Below, one piece after another: positions 9,244 through 18,433 of a DNA stretch of 64,000 nt (position 1 is the stretch's first letter; every line of letters begins with the position of its first letter). The notes under the pieces were generated by a model, which ran no database searches, was not told the DNA's origin, and worked only from the letters and a program-made list of their open reading frames with translations. Both the position numbers and the translations under genes were made by a program. Source of the stretch: Tenacibaculum sp. 190130A14a (GTDB lineage: Bacteria > Bacteroidota > Bacteroidia > Flavobacteriales > Flavobacteriaceae); the NCBI RefSeq assembly GCF_964048965.1, contig NZ_OZ040189.1:372001-436000 (forward strand), read 5' to 3'.

Positions 9244-10083
9244 TTACCAATCCTTTTCTTGCTTTACTTTTCTTCCCTTTGATTTTTTAACATTCATTTT
9301 CTTTTGAGTCTTCTTCTCTTCGTTGTTTAAACTCTCCAATAATTGTTTCATTTGTTCGGGGGTTAACTTTCCTTGTTGAGGTTTAGGTTGTTGGTTTTTA
9401 TCTTTTTTATCGTTCTTTTTAGGATCCTGTTGGTCTTTTTGATCATCATTTTTTTGATCTTTCTTTTGATCCTTTTTGTCTTTATCGTCTCCGTCTTTCT
9501 TTTGGTCTTTCTGGTCTTTGTTTTTGTCTTTTTGATTTTGTTGATCCTGCTTGTTTTGCTGATCTTTATTCTTTTTGTCCTTGTTTTTGTCTTTGTTATC
9601 TTTTTGATTTTGTTGCTGCTTCTTTAAATTCTTTTGAGCAACTGCAAGGTTATAGCGTGTTTCGTCATCATCAGGAAAATTACGCAATGAGTTTTTATAG
9701 GCATCAACAGCTTGTTGATATTGTTTTTGCTCCATCATTGCATTCCCGATATTGTGGTATGCTTGTGCTTTTTCTATTTTATCTTTAGAGGTTTTGGTAG
9801 TTAATTCGTACTGTGCTACTGCTTCCTTATAGTTTTTATCTTGATATAAGGCGTTACCATAATTATAGTTGGCCTTTTCATATTTGCTGTTTTTATCTAA
9901 GGCTTTGCGATATGCAATAGCGGCATCTCCAAACTTTTGTTTGTTATAAAGTTTATTCCCTTCTCTTAAAAGTGTTCGGGCTTCACGTTGCAATTTTAAA
10001 GTGTCTCGTTGCGCATTTGCATTAAAAACTCCAGAAAATAAAATAACCAGAAAGAGTATACCTTGTAATTTCTTCATCTTCAT
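9244..10083 (-). CDS. batC: BatC: TPR protein with Lys/Asp/Gln-rich tail
   Basis: Protein of 279 residues: signal peptide (about 1-24, ending NANAQ), about three TPR repeats (30-150), then an extremely low-complexity segment of Lys, Asp, Gln and Asn (about 155-240) and a short basic C-terminus. The tail gives the DNA at about 9373-9625 strong strand asymmetry. TPR repeats suggest a scaffold for the BatA/BatB VWA proteins. It starts 3 bp after the batB stop. The charged tail is probably disordered and variable in length between strains, which is an inference from its composition. Confidence 0.87.
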   Translation of the reverse strand: MKMKKLQGILFLVILFSGVFNANAQRDTLKLQREARTLLREGNKLYNKQKFGDAAIAYRKALDKNSKYEKANYNYGNALYQDKNYKEAVAQYELTTKTSKDKIEKAQAYHNIGNAMMEQKQYQQAVDAYKNSLRNFPDDDETRYNLAVAQKNLKKQQQNQKDNKDKNKDKKNKDQQNKQDQQNQKDKNKDQKDQKKDGDDKDKKDQKKDQKNDDQKDQQDPKKNDKKDKNQQPKPQQGKLTPEQMKQLLESLNNEEKKTQKKMNVKKSKGRKVKQEKDW

Positions 10084-10086
10084 TTA

Positions 10087-11127
10087 CTATTTAGATTCCT
10101 CATTAAACAAATCAACTTTTTTCAACCATTTGGTTTTTCTTTCAAAGAAGAACATGTCTATTATTAAAAACAATAAACCAATACCTAAAAACCACTGAAA
10201 TTGATCTTTATAATCTGAAAATTGTTTTGTTTCAAATTCACTTTTTTGAGCGTTTGAAATAATATCTTCTATAGTTTTAACTGGTTTCTCCGTTTTGTTT
10301 CCATCAATATATATACCATTAGAAGCTTCTGCTATATCTTGTAAGATATCTGGCTTACGTTGTGTTATAACTGTTTCTCCTTTATTATTCTTTTTATAAC
10401 CAATAAGTGCGCCATTTAATTTTAAAGGGATTGGTCCACCTTTTTCAGTTCCTACACCAACCGTATAAACTTTTACACCTTCGTTTGCTATATTTTGCGC
10501 TATTTGTTTTGTTTCTTCTTGATGATCTTCACCATCAGAAATAATAATTAAAAAGCGATTGGTTTGCTCATCGTTATTATAATAGGTTTTTGCTAATTCT
10601 AGAGCTTCATTAATGGCCGTTCCTTGACTTGAAACCATATCTGGATTAGCATTTTGTAAAAACATTTTAGCTGCAGCATGATCTGTCGTTATTGGTAATA
10701 AAGGGTAAGAGTTACCCGCATAAATAATTACTCCAACACGATCACTTCCAAGTTTATCAATGATTTTAGAAATAATTTGTTTCGACTTTTCCAGTCTATT
10801 AGGAGCAATATCTTCTGCTAACATACTTTTTGAAACGTCTAAAGCAAAAACCACATCAACACCTTCTCTTTTTACCGTTTTTAACTTAGTTCCCATTTTA
10901 GGATTGGTTAAAGAGATAATTAAGAACGATAATCCTATAATGAAAAAGATGAATTTTAAAACAGATTTAAAAGTAGAAGTATTAGGAGCTATTTTATGTA
11001 ATAGTTCTAAACTAGCAAACTTTTTTTGCGTTCTCTTTTTCCACCATATAACCAATAAAAAAACAACTATTAATATTGGAATAATAGTGAATAAATAAAA
11101 ATATATTGGTTCTTCAATCTTATACAT
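10087..11127 (-). CDS. batB: BatB: VWA-domain membrane protein
   Basis: Inner-membrane protein of 346 residues: two N-terminal transmembrane helices (about 8-28 and 55-75), a von Willebrand A domain (about 88-300) and a C-terminal helix (about 315-335). The metal-ion-dependent adhesion site is complete: Asp97-x-Ser99-x-Ser101 (DVSKS), Thr170 and Asp198. Three bases separate it from batA upstream and from batC downstream, so it is mid-operon. VWA domains here probably bind partner proteins; a MoxR ATPase in the same operon is the usual chaperone partner. Confidence 0.92.
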   Translation of the reverse strand: MYKIEEPIYFYLFTIIPILIVVFLLVIWWKKRTQKKFASLELLHKIAPNTSTFKSVLKFIFFIIGLSFLIISLTNPKMGTKLKTVKREGVDVVFALDVSKSMLAEDIAPNRLEKSKQIISKIIDKLGSDRVGVIIYAGNSYPLLPITTDHAAAKMFLQNANPDMVSSQGTAINEALELAKTYYNNDEQTNRFLIIISDGEDHQEETKQIAQNIANEGVKVYTVGVGTEKGGPIPLKLNGALIGYKKNNKGETVITQRKPDILQDIAEASNGIYIDGNKTEKPVKTIEDIISNAQKSEFETKQFSDYKDQFQWFLGIGLLFLIIDMFFFERKTKWLKKVDLFNEESK

Positions 11128-11129
11128 AA

Positions 11130-12137
11130 TTAAATAAAGCTCTTAAATAAAGTGTTCTTTAATAAAAATTCTAACAACAAAAAGATTCCAGCTAAAAAAA
11201 CTAAAAGTCTATACTTTTCAGTGTAGTTGTAATATTTAAATTCTTCTATTTTAGTTTTTTCTAACTTGTCAATCTCATCATAAATAGCTTTTAACTTTGA
11301 ATTGTTGGTCGCTCTAAAATACTTTCCTTCTGTTTCTTGAGCTATATGTTTTAATAAATCCTCGTCAATTTCTACTTGTTGGTTTTTGAAAGAAAGTTTA
11401 CCAGTTCTTGGGTCTCTTGCCCATGGGAATGGAGCCATGCCGTTGGTACCAATTCCTATGGTGTATACTTTAATATCATTTCCTTTAGCAAGTTCAGTAG
11501 CTGTTTTTGGGTCTACAAAACCTGCATTGTTAACACCATCGGTTAGTAAAATGATTACTTTACTTTTGGCTTTACTTTCTTTTAATCGGTTCACAGCAGA
11601 ACCTAGTCCCATACCAATAGCAGTTCCTCCTTCTAACTGTCCCCATTTTATTTCAGAAATGGTTCTTTTTACAATCGATTTATCACTTGTAATTGGAGTT
11701 TGTGTAAAACTTTCACCAGCATAAACCACAATTCCGATTCTGTCATTCGGACGACGATTAACAAAGTCGGTAGCTACTCTTTTTAGGGCCTCTAATCTGT
11801 TTGGTTTGAGGTCTTTCGCAAGCATACTAGCCGATACATCAATAGCCATTACAATATCAATTCCTCTGTTGGTCTTTGTTTTTTTACTCACTGCAACATT
11901 TCGAGGCCTTGCTAACGCAACAATCAATGCACTTAATGCCAATAGTCTTAATACGTATAATAAAGGTTTTAGTTTAGGTAAAATACTTTTATTTACCTCA
12001 AACGCTTTAGTGCTAGATATTTTTAGTTTTGCACTATCCTTTTTTCTAGTATAAAAATTCCAAAAAGCTAATAATGGAATCAATGCTAATAGCCATAAAA
12101 ATTCTGGACTATGAAATTCAAAATTATTCCACTTCAT
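11130..12137 (-). CDS. batA: BatA: VWA-domain membrane protein
   Basis: Protein of 335 residues with the same plan as BatB: two N-terminal membrane helices, a VWA domain (about 92-290) and a C-terminal hydrophobic helix (about 308-326). MIDAS residues are intact: Asp100, Ser102, Ser104 (DVSAS), Thr172 and Asp200 (TDG). The ATG at 12137 overlaps the upstream gene's end by 14 bases, supporting one transcript and coupled translation. It is a paralogue of batB, with clear similarity around the MIDAS. Role: envelope or oxidative stress tolerance with the other Bat proteins. Confidence 0.92.
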   Translation of the reverse strand: MKWNNFEFHSPEFLWLLALIPLLAFWNFYTRKKDSAKLKISSTKAFEVNKSILPKLKPLLYVLRLLALSALIVALARPRNVAVSKKTKTNRGIDIVMAIDVSASMLAKDLKPNRLEALKRVATDFVNRRPNDRIGIVVYAGESFTQTPITSDKSIVKRTISEIKWGQLEGGTAIGMGLGSAVNRLKESKAKSKVIILLTDGVNNAGFVDPKTATELAKGNDIKVYTIGIGTNGMAPFPWARDPRTGKLSFKNQQVEIDEDLLKHIAQETEGKYFRATNNSKLKAIYDEIDKLEKTKIEEFKYYNYTEKYRLLVFLAGIFLLLEFLLKNTLFKSFI

Positions 12138-13044
12138 CTTCTGCTTCTTCTATAGGTTTCGTTTTAATATTATTAATCACACTTTCAGCATCTTTTCTGT
12201 CTTGTTCAATCTCGTGCGATAGTGGTTTGGATTTAGCAAACTTAACTAAATCGGCTTCTTGCAATAACTCCTTTAATTTTTGAATAATTTCTTTATCAAC
12301 TTCAATGGTGTCTATCTCTTTAAAATCAGTTAATGTACCAATTAACTCATCCGTTGTATTTTCAAGAGCGGGGATGTTTAATTCTCTTTCAATGTATCCT
12401 CTTACAATATCGGTTAATTCAGAATAGTATTGTTTAATTTTATTATTCTGCCAAAGTAGTTTTTCGTCTAAATTTTTTAGTTTTTCTAACGCTTCTTCGT
12501 AAGGAGGTAGGGCCGGAATATTTTCTTTTTCTATTTCCTCTTTTTTCTTTCTAAAGAAGAAATAATAAATAGCTAAACCAATAACTGCTAGTGCAACTAA
12601 AGCCCACCAGATGTAATGTTTAAAATCGTCAAACTGATAGGGTTCACCTTTAATACCTTTAATTGGATATTTTTTCACTTTAGTAGTGTCAATAGGAACT
12701 GTTGCTACATTAATAAGCAAACTATCTGTTAAATAAGCTTGGTTTTTAATGAAAATTTGCTGACGGGGTATATAGAAAGCACCACTATCGAAACCTGTTA
12801 GCACGTATTTTTGTATCAGTTTGTTATTTATAGTATCAATTTTTAGGGTGTCAACTACCTCAAGACCGTTTAAGTTAGCTAGTTTAGGAATGATAACATT
12901 TTGAGTTTCGTTTATTGAAATTTTATATTCAAACTGTTCTCCAATTCTAATGTTAGTAGTGTCTACTTCAGCTTTGACCAAAGATTCTTGAGCAAAAGCA
13001 GAAGCACCTAAAAATAAACATATGTAAAGCAAGTGTTTCTTCAT
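12124..13044 (-). CDS. BatD-like single-pass membrane protein of the Bat operon
   Basis: Protein of 306 residues from the ATG at 13044; a TTG two codons earlier is also in frame but less likely. Signal peptide (ending ASAFAQ), a periplasmic beta-rich domain resembling one BatD module (about 20-130), one transmembrane helix (about 145-165) followed by a basic stop-transfer FFRKKK, and a cytoplasmic helical region with charged repeats. It corresponds to the hypothetical gene normally found between the DUF58 gene and batA. Function is unknown beyond operon membership. Confidence 0.8.
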   Translation of the reverse strand: MKKHLLYICLFLGASAFAQESLVKAEVDTTNIRIGEQFEYKISINETQNVIIPKLANLNGLEVVDTLKIDTINNKLIQKYVLTGFDSGAFYIPRQQIFIKNQAYLTDSLLINVATVPIDTTKVKKYPIKGIKGEPYQFDDFKHYIWWALVALAVIGLAIYYFFFRKKKEEIEKENIPALPPYEEALEKLKNLDEKLLWQNNKIKQYYSELTDIVRGYIERELNIPALENTTDELIGTLTDFKEIDTIEVDKEIIQKLKELLQEADLVKFAKSKPLSHEIEQDRKDAESVINNIKTKPIEEAEDEVE

Positions 13045-13053
13045 TGCCAACTA

Positions 13054-13920
13054 TTATCCTTTTTGTTTAAAGTATCCTAAAAGCTTTTTTACATAACTTT
13101 CATCAACGCGAATATTGATGGTTCCTGCACCACTTCTTTTAAATGTGTTTTTAAAATAATCGGAAACTCTTAGGGAGTTAATTTTATATTGTTTTCTAAC
13201 AGAGGAAGAACTTGTGTTTATGTAATGCACAGCTCCGGTTTCTGCATCTAGCATAGGTACCATACCGATATTTGGTATTTCCTCATCATGTTTGTCATAG
13301 ACTCTTATCCCAGTGACATCATGTTTGTTTCCTATGAGTTTTAATGTTCGCTCATAGTTTTCATCCATGAAATCAGAAAGCATAAAAACAATCGCTTTCT
13401 TTTTCATCACGTTTGATAAAAATTTAAAAGCTTGTGAAATATCGGTTTTTCTACTTTCTGGTTTAAATTCAATCAGTTCACGAATAATACGCAAAACATG
13501 ACTTTTTCCTTTTTTAGGAGGGATGAAAAGTTCGATTTGATCTGAAAATAAGATTAATCCAACTTTATCATTATTTTGAATAGCAGAAAAAGCTAGTGTT
13601 GCTGCTATTTCTGTTATAGTGTCTTTTTTAAATTGTTCGGTGGTACCAAAAAATTCAGATCCAGAAATATCTACCATGAGCATCATGGTAAGTTCTCTTT
13701 CTTCTTCAAAAACTTTTACATAAGGCTCGTTATAACGGGCGGTGACATTCCAGTCAATAGCTCGAATGTCATCGCCAAATTGATATTGTCGAACTTCAGA
13801 AAAAGTCATACCTCTTCCTTTAAAAGTAGAATGGTATTCGCCTCCAAAAATATGATTAGACAAACGACGTGTCTTAATCTCTATTTTTCGTACTTTTTTG
13901 AGTAATTCTTTTGTATCCAT
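13054..13920 (-). CDS. DUF58 domain protein of the Bat operon
   Basis: Cytoplasmic protein of 288 residues with the DUF58 signature (GRGMTFSEVRQYQFGDDIRA followed by IDWN) at about residues 35-58, then a VWA-like fold in which MVDISGSE (about 82-90) is the degenerate metal-site loop. DUF58 proteins accompany MoxR ATPases almost everywhere and are thought to be their client or adaptor. No membrane segment is visible. ATG at 13920, 3 bp after the small upstream gene's stop. Confidence 0.9.
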   Translation of the reverse strand: MDTKELLKKVRKIEIKTRRLSNHIFGGEYHSTFKGRGMTFSEVRQYQFGDDIRAIDWNVTARYNEPYVKVFEEERELTMMLMVDISGSEFFGTTEQFKKDTITEIAATLAFSAIQNNDKVGLILFSDQIELFIPPKKGKSHVLRIIRELIEFKPESRKTDISQAFKFLSNVMKKKAIVFMLSDFMDENYERTLKLIGNKHDVTGIRVYDKHDEEIPNIGMVPMLDAETGAVHYINTSSSSVRKQYKINSLRVSDYFKNTFKRSGAGTINIRVDESYVKKLLGYFKQKG

Positions 13921-13923
13921 TTA

Positions 13924-14253
13924 TTAGTTTAACCAAGTTTCTGGTAACGGAGGTAGCTCCATTTCAGTAACTTTACTCTCTTTTTTTATAGAAAATAAAG
14001 GAGCATCTTTTACAGTTAGATTTACATTGTTTTTTTCTGCAATCTCCTTAATAACATCAGCAATGTTTCTCTTTTGTGCCAATACTAAGCTGTTCATGAT
14101 TAAGTTTGACTCTGTTTGTAGATCAAAACAATCAACATGAAAAGCAGGTTTATTGTCGAGATAAATAACTGCTTCAGTACTTTTCTTTTTTGGTAATTCT
14201 AAAATCTCTTTCGTACCAGTTAATGTCTTGTACGTCGTTAATTTAAATGTCAT
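13924..14253 (-). CDS. Small protein between moxR and DUF58 genes
   Basis: A 109-residue soluble-looking protein that is not recognised as a named family. It has no signal peptide or membrane helix, is rich in Lys and Leu, and ends in PPLPETWLN. It is placed as the second gene of the Bat operon, 111 bp after moxR and 3 bp before the DUF58 gene, so it is very likely expressed with them. Codon use resembles its neighbours. A small helper of the MoxR/DUF58 step is possible but unsupported by motif. Confidence 0.65.
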   Translation of the reverse strand: MTFKLTTYKTLTGTKEILELPKKKSTEAVIYLDNKPAFHVDCFDLQTESNLIMNSLVLAQKRNIADVIKEIAEKNNVNLTVKDAPLFSIKKESKVTEMELPPLPETWLN

Positions 14254-14340
14254 TTAATAGCTAAATTTAAGGGGTGAAATTTCTAGTTGAGTTGTTAGTT
14301 TTTAGCAAAACAATCAGGGTAGCTATGTAATGTTTACTAT

Positions 14341-14382
14341 TACCTAGGGAATTTGAACCTCTACCTAGGGAACTTGAATCTC
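14341..14382. repeat. Two-copy 21-bp tandem duplication over the moxR stop
   Basis: Copies at 14341-14361 and 14362-14382 differ at 2 of 21 bases; each starts TACCTAGGGAA. Read leftwards, the copy at 14362-14382 holds the last MoxR codons and the TAG stop (14365-14367), and the second copy lies just past the stop, with its own in-frame TAG. Confidence 0.85.
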
Positions 14383-15354
14383 ATTTATTATTGAGTTTAT
14401 TATGTCTATAGATGATATATTTTCAGCTTCAGCTTCATAAGTAATACCAATTCTATGACGTAAAACATCGTATACAACTGCTCTTACATCTTCTGGGATT
14501 ACATATCCTCTTCTTTTTATAAATGCATAACATTTTGCAGCTTTTGCCAAAGCAATACTACCACGAGGAGAAGAACCAAAACTAATTAAAGGTTGCAGTT
14601 TTTCTAAGTTGTAACGTTCTGGGTAGCGTGTGGCAAAAATGATGTCTAGAATATATTTTTCAATCTTTTCGTCCATATACACCTCATTAACAACCTCACG
14701 AGCTTTAATTATTTGGTCAATAGAAATCACTGGGTTGATTTTTCCAAAACTTCCATTTAAGTTTTGACGTAAAATAATTTGCTCATCTTGTAATTGAGGA
14801 TAGTCGATTACAACCTTTAGCATGAAACGGTCTACCTGTGCTTCAGGTAAAGGGTAGGTTCCCTCTTGTTCAACTGGGTTTTGAGTAGCCATCACTAAGA
14901 ATGGTTCGTCTAGTTTAAAAGTTTCATCACCAATAGTTATTTGACGTTCTTGCATTGCTTCTAGTAAAGCAGATTGTACTTTGGCAGGAGCACGGTTAAT
15001 CTCATCAGCTAGTACAAAATTGGCAAAAATAGGTCCCTTTTTTATAGAGAAATCATTTTCTTTTACATTGTAAATCATAGTACCTACTACATCGGCAGGT
15101 AGTAAATCAGGGGTAAACTGAACTCTACTAAAACTACCTTGAACAGCTTTGGATAAGGTGTTTATGGCTAGTGTTTTAGCTAATCCTGGAACACCTTCAA
15201 GTAAAATATGTCCGTTACCTAAAAGCCCAATTAGTAATCGTTCAATCATTTGTTTTTGACCAACAATTACCTTGTTCATTTCATTTGTTAGTACATCAAC
15301 AAAAGCACTTTCTCTTTCAATTTTTTCATTTATTACTCTTACGTCCACATCCAT
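14365..15354 (-). CDS. moxR: MoxR-family AAA+ ATPase, first gene of the Bat operon
   Basis: AAA+ ATPase of 329 residues. Walker A GVPGLAKT at 54-61, Walker B VLADEIN at 114-120, sensor-like MATQNP at 155-160, and the MoxR lid domain toward the C-terminus. MoxR proteins act as chaperone-like ATPases that mature or activate VWA-containing complexes, matching the DUF58, BatA and BatB genes downstream. The ATG at 15354 has a good -7 box (TAGCTTTG) 35-42 bp upstream on the same strand, fitting the start of the operon. Confidence 0.93.
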   Translation of the reverse strand: MDVDVRVINEKIERESAFVDVLTNEMNKVIVGQKQMIERLLIGLLGNGHILLEGVPGLAKTLAINTLSKAVQGSFSRVQFTPDLLPADVVGTMIYNVKENDFSIKKGPIFANFVLADEINRAPAKVQSALLEAMQERQITIGDETFKLDEPFLVMATQNPVEQEGTYPLPEAQVDRFMLKVVIDYPQLQDEQIILRQNLNGSFGKINPVISIDQIIKAREVVNEVYMDEKIEKYILDIIFATRYPERYNLEKLQPLISFGSSPRGSIALAKAAKCYAFIKRRGYVIPEDVRAVVYDVLRHRIGITYEAEAENISSIDIINSIINEIQVP

Positions 15355-15388
15355 AGTTATTGAATTATGTCTTAGATTTTTAGTGAAA

Positions 15389-15396
15389 CAAAGCTA
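15389..15396 (-). promoter_or_regulatory. Bacteroidota -7 box for the moxR-bat operon
   Basis: TAGCTTTG on the leftward strand matches TAnnTTTG, 35-42 bp before the moxR ATG. No clear -33 TTG at the expected spacing, so the call rests on the -7 box and position. Confidence 0.45.
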
Positions 15397-15567
15397 CAAT
15401 AATAAGAAAATAACTATTGTTAAAGTAAGGTTAAAGCAAAAAGATGGGTTAATAAATTATTGTTAATAAAATTTATTCAGTGTTTTAACATATTTACAGG
15501 GTATTTGTTAAGAAATTAAGGGATTTATTGCTATTATTGCTGTTAACTAATCAAAATTAATTATACA

Positions 15568-18417
15568 ATGAATTTACAACCAAAACTTCTTTTAGTAAGT
15601 TTTTTATTGATGGCGTTTGCTATAAATGCCCAAAATGTAAAAGGAAAGGTTACAGATCAAAATGGAGAAGCGCTCCCTTTTGTGAATGTAATTGAAAAAG
15701 GAACCACGAACGGTGTAACCACCGATGATCAAGGGTTATTTAGTATAAATGTACTAAAGTTACCATCCACACTAGTAGTTTCATCAGTTGGTTTTACTAC
15801 CGTTGAAAAAACAATCAATTCAGCAAATTTTGTTGTTATTCAGATAGCAGAATCTAGTGAAAGTTTAGATGAAGTAGTTTTATTAGGGTCTCGTAATAAA
15901 GCAAGAACAGTGGTAGATTCTCCTGTTCCAGTAGATATTATAGATGTTACTGAATTGGCGAAAACATCACCTCAGGTAAACCTAAATCAAATCTTGAATT
16001 ATGTAGCTCCTTCGTTTTCATCAAATACACAAACAATTTCGGATGGTACGGATCATATTGATCCAGCCTCACTAAGAGGATTAGGACCAGACCAAGTGTT
16101 GGTGTTAGTGAATGGTAAGAGAAGACATAGTTCTTCGTTAGTAAATGTTAATGGTACTTTTGGTAGAGGTAGTGTTGGAACAGATTTAAATGCAATTCCA
16201 GCAGCAGCTATTGAAAGAATTGATGTATTAAGAGACGGTGCAGCGGCACAGTATGGTTCTGATGCTATTGCAGGGGTTATTAATATTGTACTAAAGAAGT
16301 CAACAAATGAATTGAATTTATCTGTTACTTCAGGAGCAAGTATTTCTAAAAACTCTAATGGACAAACTGGAGGTATCGATGGTGAAAGTGTAAATGTATC
16401 TGCAAACTATGGTATTAACCTTGGTAAAAATGGTGGGTATGTGAATTTTACAGGAGACTTTGACTATAGGGATCCATATAACAGAATGAGTGAGTTTAGA
16501 GGGCAAATTTTTAATGCTTACAATTCGGTAGAATGGGTAGCAAGAAACTCAGGTTTAGACTTAGCAAACCTTTCAATAGGAGATATTAAGTTTGCAGCTC
16601 AAGGAGTTACTCATTTTGATTTAGCAACTAAAAACTCAATTAACGCAGCAGGGTCAATCGATGATTTAAGAACAATTTTAAATTTCGATACTACAGATGC
16701 TGAACTAGCGGTAAGAGGTTTAGAAAGAAGTGATTTTAACATGAGAGTTGGTCAATCTGGATTAAGAGGAGGGCGCTTTTTTGCAAATATGAGTTTACCT
16801 ATTGATGAAACAACAGAATTGTACTCTTTTGCAGGATTTAGTTCAAGAAAAGGAAACTCTGCTGGTTTTTACAGGTTACCTTCTCAATCGAGAACCTATA
16901 CACCTTTGTATATTAATGGATTCTTACCAGAAATAAATTCTAAAATTATAGACAAGTCTATTGCTGTAGGAATTAGAAGTAAAGCAGGTGACTGGGATGT
17001 AGATTTCAGTAATACTTGGGGAACAAACAGTTTTGATTTTGAAATTTCAAACACATCAAATGCTTCATTATTAAGCGCATCACCAACTCGTTTTGATGCA
17101 GGAGGGTTTGCATTTACTCAAAACACAACAAATCTTGATTTTAGTAATAATTACGAAGATATCTTTAGCGGTTTAAACGTGGCGTTAGGTGCTGAGTACA
17201 GAACTGAGTTCTACGATATTATTGCTGGAGAAGAAGCTTCTTATACACAATATGATGCAAATGGATTACCAATAACACCATTAACTTCAGCTTCAACTGA
17301 TTTCTTTGGAAATGCTAGACCAGGAGGATCGCAAGTTTTCCCTGGGTTTACACCTAAGAATGCATTAAGTAGAGATAGAAGTAGTTTTGCTGCTTATGTA
17401 GATTTAGAGGCAGATTTAACAGACAAGTTTTTAGTTAGTGGAGCAGCGAGGTTTGAAAATTATAGTGATTTCGGATCAACAATAAACTTTAAGTTGGCGT
17501 CTCGCTATAAGTTAAGTGATAATCTTAATTTAAGAGCAGGAGCAAATACAGGGTTTAGAGCGCCTTCATTACACCAGCGTTATTTCAATGCTGTAGCAAC
17601 TCAATTTATTAATGGAGTACCGTTTGAAGTAGGAACTTTTTCAAATGATAGCGATTTAGCAAATCAGTTAGGTATTCCTAAGTTAAAGGAAGAGGAGTCT
17701 GCAAGTGTTAGTTTAGGTTTTACAGCTAAAATTCCTAGTGCAAATCTTAAAGTTACAGCAGATGCCTATTTTGTAGCGATTGAAGATAGAGTAATATTAA
17801 CAGATCGTTTCAATATTCCAGCTGGTTTTGCTACGAACGCAAATGCAGCGGCATTTTTTGCAAATGCTATTGATACAGAATCTAAAGGTCTTGATATTGT
17901 TGTAACACATCAAGCAGAATTAAATGAAGGAATGACTTTAAAGTCTGATTTATCTGCTACTTTTTCACAAACAAAAAGAGTAGATGATATCCATTCTTCA
18001 CAAGTTTTAGTTGACTCTGGACAGGAAGATAGTTATTTCAGTGAAGCTTCTAGAATTTATTTAGAAGAAGCAGTTCCAAGGACAAAAGTGAATTTATCGA
18101 ATACGTTACTAATGAAGAGGTTCAATGTGTTTTTAAGAAATGTTTATTTCGGAGAAGTAACAGAAGCTAGTAATGTTATTGCAAATCAACAAGTATATGG
18201 AGGAAAGTTAGTAACAGATTTCTCGGTTGGATTTAAAGCTACAGATGAATTAACACTTACAGTAGGAGCTAATAATATTTTTGATGTGTTTCCTGATAGA
18301 ACGAATAGTACAAATGGAAACTTTAGCTCAGGAAGGTTTGAGTGGTCTAGAAGAGCACAGCAATTTGGAATTGGCGGAAGATTTGTTTTTGCGCGTTTAA
18401 ACTTTGTATTAAAATAA
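15568..18417 (+). CDS. TonB-dependent receptor with carboxypeptidase-like N-terminal domain
   Basis: Outer-membrane receptor of 949 residues. Signal peptide (1-21, ending AINAQ), a CarboxypepD-regulatory-like beta-sandwich (about 23-95, from VKGKVTDQNGEALPFVNV), a plug domain (about 110-235, including LRDGAAAQYGSDAIAGVINI) and a 22-strand-type barrel to the C-terminus. It is followed after 16 bp by two lipoprotein genes, which probably form an operon and may cap the receptor as SusD does. Its N-terminal domain is clearly paralogous to that of the SusC-like receptor at 20330. No enzyme nearby reveals a substrate. Confidence 0.93.
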   Translation: MNLQPKLLLVSFLLMAFAINAQNVKGKVTDQNGEALPFVNVIEKGTTNGVTTDDQGLFSINVLKLPSTLVVSSVGFTTVEKTINSANFVVIQIAESSESLDEVVLLGSRNKARTVVDSPVPVDIIDVTELAKTSPQVNLNQILNYVAPSFSSNTQTISDGTDHIDPASLRGLGPDQVLVLVNGKRRHSSSLVNVNGTFGRGSVGTDLNAIPAAAIERIDVLRDGAAAQYGSDAIAGVINIVLKKSTNELNLSVTSGASISKNSNGQTGGIDGESVNVSANYGINLGKNGGYVNFTGDFDYRDPYNRMSEFRGQIFNAYNSVEWVARNSGLDLANLSIGDIKFAAQGVTHFDLATKNSINAAGSIDDLRTILNFDTTDAELAVRGLERSDFNMRVGQSGLRGGRFFANMSLPIDETTELYSFAGFSSRKGNSAGFYRLPSQSRTYTPLYINGFLPEINSKIIDKSIAVGIRSKAGDWDVDFSNTWGTNSFDFEISNTSNASLLSASPTRFDAGGFAFTQNTTNLDFSNNYEDIFSGLNVALGAEYRTEFYDIIAGEEASYTQYDANGLPITPLTSASTDFFGNARPGGSQVFPGFTPKNALSRDRSSFAAYVDLEADLTDKFLVSGAARFENYSDFGSTINFKLASRYKLSDNLNLRAGANTGFRAPSLHQRYFNAVATQFINGVPFEVGTFSNDSDLANQLGIPKLKEEESASVSLGFTAKIPSANLKVTADAYFVAIEDRVILTDRFNIPAGFATNANAAAFFANAIDTESKGLDIVVTHQAELNEGMTLKSDLSATFSQTKRVDDIHSSQVLVDSGQEDSYFSEASRIYLEEAVPRTKVNLSNTLLMKRFNVFLRNVYFGEVTEASNVIANQQVYGGKLVTDFSVGFKATDELTLTVGANNIFDVFPDRTNSTNGNFSSGRFEWSRRAQQFGIGGRFVFARLNFVLK

Positions 18418-18433
18418 GCTAATCCTTACTATT

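Noticed and set aside
9373..9627. Rightward frame encoding an almost purely Leu/Ile/Val/Phe chain
   Set aside because: It is the antisense of the Lys/Asp/Gln tract of batC; composition is forced by that repeat and no start signal is seen.
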